Source: Lachnospiraceae bacterium UBA3692 (lineage in GTDB: Bacteria > Bacillota > Clostridia > Lachnospirales > Lachnospiraceae). Taken from it: a DNA stretch of 20,959 nucleotides. Below, in pieces: positions 14,792 through 20,959 of this stretch; position 1 is the stretch's first letter; every line of letters begins with the position of its first letter. The notes beneath the pieces are model-generated. The model worked only from the letters and a program-made list of their open reading frames with translations, made no database searches and was not told the DNA's origin. Where the stretch lies: positions 1 to 20,959 of the forward strand of contig DFIR01000098.1 in the NCBI GenBank assembly GCA_002372815.1. The letters are read 5' to 3'. A program made the translations under genes and the position numbers.

Positions 14792-16117
14792 CTATAGCGC
14801 GATCAGACCCCGGTCAAGGAGATTTTGGAGGCTCCGCAGGATGCCGAATTTGGCGTGCGGCCAGGTCAGACCTCCCTGGAAATAGACGCTGTAAGGCGGT
14901 TTGATCGGCCCGTCGGCGCTCAGCTCGATGGAGGAGCCGGACACGAACGCGCCCGCGGCCATGATCACGTCGCTGTCATAGCCGGGCATCGGCGCCGGCT
15001 CCGCGGCCACGAAGCTGTCCACCGGGGAGGCGCTCTGGATACCCTGGCAGAAGGCGATGACGCCTTCCGGGTTCCCGAAGGTGATCGCCTGGATGATGTC
15101 GTGGCGCGTCTCCTTCCCGTCCGGCAGCACGTCGAAGCCGAGGGTCTCGTAGCAGCGGGCCGCGAAGATCGCGCCCTTGAGCGCAGAGGATGTCACGACC
15201 GGTGCCAGGAAGAAGCCCTGGTAGAAAGCCGGCAGCAGGTCCAGGGAGGGTCCCACTTCCTTGCCGAGGCCGGGGGAGGACAGGCGCACGGCCGCATTCT
15301 CCACGCACTCCGCTGTTCCGGCGATATACCCGCCGACCGGTGCCAGGCCGCCGCCCGGGTTCTTGATCAGGGAGCCTACGACCATGTCGGCGCCCATGTG
15401 GGAAGGCTCGATCCGCTCGGTGAATTCCCCGTAGCAGTTGTCGACCATCACCAGTACGTCGCTGCGGCGCTCCTTGATGAACCGGATGGCCTCGCCGATC
15501 TGCGCAACGGACAGTGTCCGGCGGGTCTGGTAGCCCTTGGACCGCTGGATCGTCACGAGACGGACGGAAGGATCTTTCAGGACCTCTTCGATCCCGGCGA
15601 AGTCGAAATCATCCGTGTCCGTGAGATCGACCTGCCTGTAGCGGACCCCGTATTCGGCCAGCGAGCCGCGGGAGGGCCGGATGCCGATGACTTCCTCCAG
15701 CGTGTCGTAAGGTTTCCCCGCGGCGGAGACCAGCGTGTCCCCGGGGCGCAGGTTTCCGGACAGCGCCAGCGCGAGCGCGTGGGTGCCGCAGCTGATCTGG
15801 GGGCGCACGAGCGCGTCCTCCGTGCCGAAGTACTCCGCGTAGACTCTCTCAAGTCCGTCCCGCCCGATGTCGTCGTAGCCGTAGCCGGTGGTCCCTTTCA
15901 GGTGCGCCTCTCCGATATGTGCGTTCTGCATCGCGCGCAGCACGCGCAGCTGGCAGTATTCCGCCGTCTCGTCGATCTGCGCGAAGCGCGGAGCGAGTTC
16001 CTCCAGGATCGGCGCCGCAAACGCGAGCACCTTGTCCGATACGCCGAGGCCGCCGTATACCGCGTTCAGCGGCTGCGCCTGCGCGCAGCCTGCGGATCCT
16101 TCTCTATCATTCTCCAT
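14792..16117 (-). CDS. Methionine gamma-lyase / aluminium-resistance family PLP enzyme
   Basis: This 441-residue cytosolic protein belongs to the PLP-dependent fold-type I family annotated as aluminium resistance or methionine gamma-lyase-like (PF06838). Visible signs are QISCGTHALALAL (108-120), the cofactor Asp in VMVDNCYGEF (D226), the Schiff-base Lys in GSLIKNPGGG (K252), and a GYD-rich C-terminal half. Direct biochemical evidence for the family is thin, so lyase activity on methionine is not certain. The ATG overlaps the miaA end by 11 bases, with GGGAGAG five bases upstream. Linkage to miaA is common in Clostridia. Confidence 0.9.
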   Translation of the reverse strand: MENDREGSAGCAQAQPLNAVYGGLGVSDKVLAFAAPILEELAPRFAQIDETAEYCQLRVLRAMQNAHIGEAHLKGTTGYGYDDIGRDGLERVYAEYFGTEDALVRPQISCGTHALALALSGNLRPGDTLVSAAGKPYDTLEEVIGIRPSRGSLAEYGVRYRQVDLTDTDDFDFAGIEEVLKDPSVRLVTIQRSKGYQTRRTLSVAQIGEAIRFIKERRSDVLVMVDNCYGEFTERIEPSHMGADMVVGSLIKNPGGGLAPVGGYIAGTAECVENAAVRLSSPGLGKEVGPSLDLLPAFYQGFFLAPVVTSSALKGAIFAARCYETLGFDVLPDGKETRHDIIQAITFGNPEGVIAFCQGIQSASPVDSFVAAEPAPMPGYDSDVIMAAGAFVSGSSIELSADGPIKPPYSVYFQGGLTWPHAKFGILRSLQNLLDRGLIAL

Positions 16118-17060
16118 AAAGTCTCTCCCTTGTCAGTTTCTCTATATGATCGTACAGCTGCTCCTCGTCGGGGTAATCGCCGCGGTCGATCCAGACCGCC
16201 TCCGGCTCCCTCCTGAACCATGTCAGCTGCCTTTTGGCAAAATGCCGCGAATCTCTCTTGATGATCCGTACCGCCTCGTCGAGGGGCATCCTGCCGTCCA
16301 GATACCACAGGATCTGCCTGTACCCCAGTCCCTGCATCGAGACGTCGCGGTCCGTGAGTCCCATCGCCCGGAGCTGTTCCACTTCCTCCACCAGTCCCGC
16401 CTCCATCATCCGGTCGACGCGGCGGTCGATGCGCTCGTAGAGAACGCCGCGGTCGCAGGTGAGGACGATGAGGAGGCTCCGGTACTCCGGGTCCCTGGCC
16501 CTCTGGATGCGGTTGTGCTCCGAGATCTGTGTGCCGCTCTTGCGGACGAATTCCAGCGCGCGGATGACGCGCTTCACATTGTTGGGATGGATCTGGCGGG
16601 CGGCCTCCGGGTCCTCCGCCTGCAGGAGCGCGTGCAGTGCCTCCGGCCCCTGCTCCTCGGCGATGCGCGCCAGCGCGTCCCTCTCCTCCGTGTCGGCATC
16701 CATTTCGGTGAAATCGACCCCGTACAGCAGCGCCTGGATGTAGAATCCCGTGCCGCCGGCGACGATGGGAAGTCTTCCCTGCGCCAGGATCTCCCGGACC
16801 GCCTTCCTCGCCTCCTGCTGGAAGCGCACGACGTTCCACTCCTCCCGGGGGTCCGCGATATCCAGCAGGTAATGGGGGATCCCCTTCTGCTCCTCCGCGG
16901 TGATCTTCGCGCTGCCGATATCCATCCCGCGGTAGACCTGCATCGAGTCCGCGGAGATCACGCTGCCCCGCATCCGCTGCGCCAGCGCCACGGCGGCATC
17001 GCTCTTGCCGGACGCGGTGGGGCCTGCGATGATCAGCAGCGGTTCCTTAGCTCTGTCCAT
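16107..17060 (-). CDS. miaA: tRNA dimethylallyltransferase
   Basis: MiaA adds a dimethylallyl group to N6 of A37 in tRNAs that read UNN codons. With the start at ATG 17060 it has 317 residues, the family norm. The P-loop GPTASGKS is at 13-20, DSMQVYRGMDIG at 38-49, GGTGFYIQALL near 102, and the tRNA-binding GLGYRQ lies towards the C-terminus. GAGG sits eight bases upstream inside mutL, and the start shares one base with the mutL stop (TGATG). The frame is open further upstream but overlaps mutL and has no family resemblance. Confidence 0.95.
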   Translation of the reverse strand: MDRAKEPLLIIAGPTASGKSDAAVALAQRMRGSVISADSMQVYRGMDIGSAKITAEEQKGIPHYLLDIADPREEWNVVRFQQEARKAVREILAQGRLPIVAGGTGFYIQALLYGVDFTEMDADTEERDALARIAEEQGPEALHALLQAEDPEAARQIHPNNVKRVIRALEFVRKSGTQISEHNRIQRARDPEYRSLLIVLTCDRGVLYERIDRRVDRMMEAGLVEEVEQLRAMGLTDRDVSMQGLGYRQILWYLDGRMPLDEAVRIIKRDSRHFAKRQLTWFRREPEAVWIDRGDYPDEEQLYDHIEKLTRERLYGE

Positions 17061-19117
17061 CAGACGATCCTCTTGAATTTTCTGTCCATGTCCGCCCGGC
17101 TCATGATGATCATCGTCGGCCTGCCGTGCGGGCAGTGATAAGGATCCTCCAGGGACAGCAGCGAGCGGATCAGTTCCTCCGCTTCCGCCTCCTTCATGAG
17201 CGTGCTGCCTTTGACGGCGGCCTTGCAAGACATCGTCGCGACGCGCGACATGATCACCTGGGGCGTCCCGCGCAGCTTCTCCTCCATGATCTCCTCCAGG
17301 GTCTCCTTCAGGAGCTCCTCCGGGGAACTGCCGAACAGCTCCAGCGGCACGCCCCGGATCGCGTAGGATCCCTGTCCGAGATCGTCGATCTCATATCCCA
17401 TGGCGGCGAAGGTGTCGCGGTACTGCAGGTAGGCCGCCTCCTCCCTGCCGGTCAGCGTGACGACGCACGCCGGCAGGAGCATCTGCGATCCCACCGCATC
17501 CTTGTCGCCCCGCTCCACGCGGGCCATCAGGTGCTCGAAGTTCACCTTTTCATGCGCCGCGTGCTGGTCGATCAGGAGGAGCCGTTCCTTCTCCTCCACG
17601 ATCCAGTAGGTGCCGAAGATCTGCCCGACGATGCGGAAGGACTGCGCGTTCTCCTCCGTCAGGATCCGGTTCTCCTCCACCGGCGACAGGTCCGTGGACG
17701 CAAACAGGCTGGCCTGTTCGTAGCGTCCGGCCGTCTCCGCCGGCGCCTCCGCGGCTGCCGGTATTCCGGCGGCTGCAGGTGTTCCGGCGGCTGCCGGTGC
17801 GGCCGGTGCAGCGGCCGCGTCCTCTCTCCGGTCGTCGAAGAAGGAGACGGTGCTGTCGTGTACGGTCATGTCCTGCTGCGACAGGTACTGCCGGACGGTG
17901 TCGGCGTATACCGACGGGCGCCCCAGCGGCTCCCCGCGGCGAACACGCTCGAACGGCTCCGCGTGCTCCTGCGTCCGCATCTCCTCTTCCTTCTTCCGGA
18001 TCTCCTCCTGCCGGCGCGCGCGCTCCTCCTGCGCCGTCTCCACGGAGGCCTCCGGGATCAGTTCGTAGCTGTGCAGTGCCTCGTGCACCTGCCTGTCCAG
18101 GAACGCGAAGATCTTCTCGCTGTCCGTGAAGCGCACTTCCATCTTCGAGGGGTGCACGTTCACGTCCGCGTCGGCGGGGTCCATGCGCAGGTGCAGCACG
18201 GCAAATGGAAAGCGATGCTGCATCAGATCATTCCTGTATCCGGCCTCCAGCCCTCTCGAGAGGATATTGCTGCGCAGCATCCTCCCGTTGACGAAGAAGA
18301 TCTCGAAGCTCCGGCTCGAGCGGGAGGCCTCCGGTCTGCCCAGAAAGCCCTCCATGCGGATGCCGTCCTCTTCGCACTGGACAGGGAGCAGCAGTTTCGC
18401 CGTCTCCTTGCCGTAGATGCGGTAGATGAGCTCGCGCAGGTCCCCGCTGCCGGTCGTGTGCAGCTTGTCCTGCCCGTTCACGCGGTAGTGGAAGGAGATG
18501 TCGGGATGCGACAGCGCGAGATGCTCGACCAGATCCGTGATGTAGCCCGCCTCCGTCTGCGCGGAGCGCAGGAATTTCCTCCGGACAGGGACATTATAGA
18601 AGAGGTTCCGCACGAAGACGGTGGTCCCGTCCGGCGCGCCGATCTCCTCCATCTCCAGGCGCGGCTGCTCCGGGAGCAGTCCGGCATGGCCCGCTCCGTC
18701 CCCGCCGTCCCGGCCGGGGGCAAGGTCCGGTCCGCTCGTGATATTGGCTGCGCGCACACCCGTAAGGGCGTCGCGCGTCTTCGTGATCATCTCGACCATC
18801 GCGACGGAGGCGATGCTGGCCAGCGCCTCGCCGCGGAAGCCCAGGGTCCCGAGCGCCGACAGGTCCGCCTCGTCCCGGATCTTGCTGGTCGCGTGCCGGG
18901 TGAAGGCGAGTGGGATCTGGGACGCCTCGATCCCGTGTCCGTTGTCCGTCACCCGGATCAGGGACGTCCCGCCGTCGCGGATCTCGATGGAGACGGCCGT
19001 CGCACCGGCGTCGATCGCGTTCTCCGTGAGTTCCTTCACGACGTTCAGCGGCCGCTCGACGACCTCGCCGGCGGCGATGCGGTTGATCGTTTCATTTTTC
19101 AGAATGTGGATTTTCAT
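17060..19117 (-). CDS. mutL: DNA mismatch repair protein MutL (endonuclease type)
   Basis: MutL couples MutS mismatch recognition to strand removal. The 685-residue protein has the GHKL ATPase at the N-terminus: IAAGEVVERP (14-23), E32/N33/D36 (TENAIDAG), DNGHGI (58-63) and GTLGFRGEAL (90-99). The C-terminal nuclease domain shows DQHAAHEKVNFE (517-528), SCKAAVKG (630-637) and CPHGRP (662-667), so it is the nicking type found in bacteria without MutH. Two departures stand out: an extra Gly/Asp-rich segment at about 128-155 in the ATPase domain, and an Ala/Pro-rich linker with short repeats. It begins 19 bases after mutS with a weak ribosome site. Confidence 0.96.
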   Translation of the reverse strand: MKIHILKNETINRIAAGEVVERPLNVVKELTENAIDAGATAVSIEIRDGGTSLIRVTDNGHGIEASQIPLAFTRHATSKIRDEADLSALGTLGFRGEALASIASVAMVEMITKTRDALTGVRAANITSGPDLAPGRDGGDGAGHAGLLPEQPRLEMEEIGAPDGTTVFVRNLFYNVPVRRKFLRSAQTEAGYITDLVEHLALSHPDISFHYRVNGQDKLHTTGSGDLRELIYRIYGKETAKLLLPVQCEEDGIRMEGFLGRPEASRSSRSFEIFFVNGRMLRSNILSRGLEAGYRNDLMQHRFPFAVLHLRMDPADADVNVHPSKMEVRFTDSEKIFAFLDRQVHEALHSYELIPEASVETAQEERARRQEEIRKKEEEMRTQEHAEPFERVRRGEPLGRPSVYADTVRQYLSQQDMTVHDSTVSFFDDRREDAAAAPAAPAAAGTPAAAGIPAAAEAPAETAGRYEQASLFASTDLSPVEENRILTEENAQSFRIVGQIFGTYWIVEEKERLLLIDQHAAHEKVNFEHLMARVERGDKDAVGSQMLLPACVVTLTGREEAAYLQYRDTFAAMGYEIDDLGQGSYAIRGVPLELFGSSPEELLKETLEEIMEEKLRGTPQVIMSRVATMSCKAAVKGSTLMKEAEAEELIRSLLSLEDPYHCPHGRPTMIIMSRADMDRKFKRIV
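17751..17804. repeat. Three imperfect 18-base tandem repeats within the mutL linker
   Basis: Three copies of about 18 bases (plus strand GCGGCTGCMGGTRTTCCG) run head to tail, the third changing in its last six bases. On the coding strand they encode a six-residue Ala-rich unit (GTPAAA, GIPAAA) in the disordered linker between the ATPase and nuclease domains. The unit is a multiple of three, so copy-number change would keep the frame. Confidence 0.8.
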
Positions 19118-19136
19118 GTTTTGCCAGACCGTCTGA

Positions 19137-20959
19137 TTATGCTTTCCACCGGTTCTTCAGTTCCGTCTGCAGCCTGTAGAGCGTGTTGAGCGCGTCCAGG
19201 GGCGTCATGTTGGAGATGTCCGCCTCCTCCAGCTGCTTCAGGATATCCTCGTCGCTCACCGTCTCGAAGAGCGACATCTGCTGCAGGTCGACCTCGTCAT
19301 AGCGCTTCTGCCTGACGGGCGCGCCGGTCCCGCCGCTGCCGCTCTCGATCTTCTGGATCTGCTCCGTGATGTCATTGTCGGACAGCTGCTTCACCAGCTC
19401 GGAGGCCCGCCCGATCACGATGTCCGGAAGCCCGGCCAGCCTCGCGACCTGGATGCCGTAGCTCTTGTCCGCGCCGCCCCGCACGATCTTGCGGAGAAAG
19501 ACGATGTTCTCCCCCTTCTCCTTGACCGCGATGCAGTAGTTGTTGACGCCGCTGATCTTGCCCTCCAGCTCCGTCAGCTCATGGTAATGGGTGGCGAAGA
19601 GGGTCTTCGCGCCCAGATACCTGCGGTTGCTGATATGTTCGATCACCGCCCACGCGATGCTCATGCCGTCGAAGGTCGAGGTGCCGCGGCCGATCTCGTC
19701 CAGGATCAGCAGGGAGGCGGCGGTGGCGTGCTTCAGGATCTCGGCCATCTCGTTCATCTCCACCATAAAGGTGGACTGGCCGGCGGCCAGGTCGTCCGAG
19801 GCCCCGATGCGGGTAAAGACCCGGTCGATGACGCCGATGGTGGCCGAGCGGGCCGGGACGAAGGAGCCCATCTGCGCCATCAGGGCAATCAGCGCCGTCT
19901 GGCGCATGTAGGTGGATTTACCGGCCATGTTGGGGCCGGTCACGATGGCGACCCGGTCGTCCCCGTCGTTTAAGTAGGTGTCGTTCGGGACGAAGAGCAC
20001 GTCCTTCAGGGTCTGCTCCACCACCGGGTGGCGGCCCTCCAGAATGTGCAGCTCCCGGGAGGCGTCCACCTCCGGGCAGGTGTAGTTGTTGCGCACGGCG
20101 ACCTCACTCAGGGAGCAGAGCACGTCCAGCTTTGCGACGGCCTCGGAGGCGGCCTGGATCCGGGCGACCTTCGCGGCCACGCTGTCGCGCACCTCGCAGA
20201 AGTACTGGTATTCCAGCTCGTTGATCCGGTCCCGGGCGGTCAGGAGCGTGTTCTCCAGCTCCTTGAGCTCCTGGGTGAAGTAGCGCTCGTTGGAGACCAG
20301 GGTCTGCTTGCGGATATAGTCCTCCGGCACGTTTTCCAGTCCCGCCGAGCGCGGCACGTCGATATAGTAGCCGAAGACCTTGTTGTAGCCGACCTTGAGC
20401 TTTTTGATGCCGGTGCGCTCCCGCTCCCGGGCTTCCAGCTCGGTGACCATCTGGGCGCCGTTGTCGCGCACGTTGCGGAGCCGGTCCACCTCCTCGGAGT
20501 AGCCCTCCCGCAGGATGCCGCCCTCACGGACGGAGAAGGGAGGCTCGTCGGCGATGGCGCGGTCGATCTCGATGCGCATGTCCTCCAGCGCGTCCATGCC
20601 GCAGATCTCCCGCAGCTCCGCGCAGGTGAAGGTCGCCGTCAGCTCCTTGAGCCGGGGCAGCACGGCCGCGCAGTTGGCAAGCGTACGCAGATCGCGGCCG
20701 CCGGCCGTGCCGTAGACGGCACGGCCCACCAGGCGCTGCATGTCGCTGATCTCCTTTAAGGCCAGCATCAGCTCGCTGCGGGCCACGTGGTTTTTCGCAA
20801 GCTCGCCCACCGCGGCGAGGCGGCGCTTGATCGCGACGACGGAGAGCAGCGGCCGCTCCACCCAGGCGCGGAGCATGCGCCCGCCCATGGGAGTCTTCGT
20901 CTTGTCCAGCACCCACAGGAGGGAGCCGCGCTTTTCCCCGCTGCGCAGGGATTCGGTCA
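19137..20959 (-). CDS. mutS: DNA mismatch repair protein MutS (5' end outside window)
   Basis: MutS recognises mismatches and small loops. About 606 C-terminal residues are visible; the frame is open to the window edge through TESLRSGEKRGSLLW, so some 270 N-terminal residues, including the mismatch-reading domain, are missing. Seen here are LDKTKTPMGGRMLRAWVERP from the core domain, the clamp region, Walker A GPNMAGKSTYMRQ, Walker B LLILDEIGRGTSTFDG, and a FATHYHELTELE switch segment. The C-terminus reads LNTLYRLQTELKN, typical of MutS1. It is followed after 19 bases by mutL. Confidence 0.97.
   Translation of the reverse strand, partial: TESLRSGEKRGSLLWVLDKTKTPMGGRMLRAWVERPLLSVVAIKRRLAAVGELAKNHVARSELMLALKEISDMQRLVGRAVYGTAGGRDLRTLANCAAVLPRLKELTATFTCAELREICGMDALEDMRIEIDRAIADEPPFSVREGGILREGYSEEVDRLRNVRDNGAQMVTELEARERERTGIKKLKVGYNKVFGYYIDVPRSAGLENVPEDYIRKQTLVSNERYFTQELKELENTLLTARDRINELEYQYFCEVRDSVAAKVARIQAASEAVAKLDVLCSLSEVAVRNNYTCPEVDASRELHILEGRHPVVEQTLKDVLFVPNDTYLNDGDDRVAIVTGPNMAGKSTYMRQTALIALMAQMGSFVPARSATIGVIDRVFTRIGASDDLAAGQSTFMVEMNEMAEILKHATAASLLILDEIGRGTSTFDGMSIAWAVIEHISNRRYLGAKTLFATHYHELTELEGKISGVNNYCIAVKEKGENIVFLRKIVRGGADKSYGIQVARLAGLPDIVIGRASELVKQLSDNDITEQIQKIESGSGGTGAPVRQKRYDEVDLQQMSLFETVSDEDILKQLEEADISNMTPLDALNTLYRLQTELKNRWKA

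Noticed and set aside
17061..17228. N-terminal extension of miaA into mutL
   Set aside because: The stretch is the shadow of the mutL 3' end; the P-loop sits at the expected distance from ATG 17060.
17126..19189. Plus-strand open frame of about 687 codons opposite mutL
   Set aside because: Composition is Arg/Leu/Val/Asp-rich without recognisable domains; mutL on the other strand has all its motifs.
1..20959. CRISPR arrays, tRNA or rRNA genes, insertion sequences, riboswitches
   Set aside because: No spaced direct repeats, transposase, cloverleaf-like sequence or recognisable aptamer was seen on reading; genes are nearly contiguous.

Overview
The window looks like the chromosome of a GC-rich Firmicute of the class Clostridia, probably Lachnospiraceae-like. 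The evidence is the gene order (mutS-mutL-miaA-Met-gamma-lyase family-radC-mrdA-minC-rodA-mgsA-dac), a sepF cell-division factor, an HlyD-like protein and a small P-loop protein of a clostridial type next to sepF, and strong GGAGG-type ribosome binding sites. Every gene I can support lies on the minus strand, so transcription runs from high to low coordinates. No tRNA, rRNA, CRISPR or insertion sequence was seen.

Region A (about 20959 to 7935) is one long, tightly packed gene string: mutS (its 5' end lies outside the window), mutL, miaA, a Met-gamma-lyase/aluminium-resistance family PLP enzyme, radC, PBP2 (mrdA), a divergent minC, rodA, an mgsA-like gene and a lipoprotein D-Ala-D-Ala carboxypeptidase. 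Most junctions overlap by 1 to 17 bases or are separated by fewer than 20. It joins mismatch repair and tRNA modification to lateral-wall synthesis. The usual Firmicute partners mreB/C/D (between radC and mrdA) and minD/E (after minC) are absent, and the surviving MinC has lost its MinD-binding motif. The MgsA-like protein has Lys where the catalytic Asp should be.

Region B (about 7930 to 5180) has a good promoter, a small P-loop protein, a strong terminator hairpin, a membrane-anchored HlyD-like protein and then sepF with its own near-consensus promoter. The ylmE, ylmG, ylmH and divIVA genes that often flank sepF are not here. Region C (5075 to 1883) is aroB-lspA-rluD-cytidylate-kinase-like, linked by ATGA overlaps or a 6-base gap, and ends in a strong terminator.

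Region D (1830 to 1) is different: less GC-rich, with its own TATAAT box, then a 31-codon ORF, a double zinc-ribbon protein, an overlapping radical SAM/SPASM enzyme, and the first 52 codons of a protein that may be a small (p)ppGpp synthetase. It looks like a separately acquired operon of unknown function and, with the remodelled shape-gene cluster, is the most interesting part of the window.
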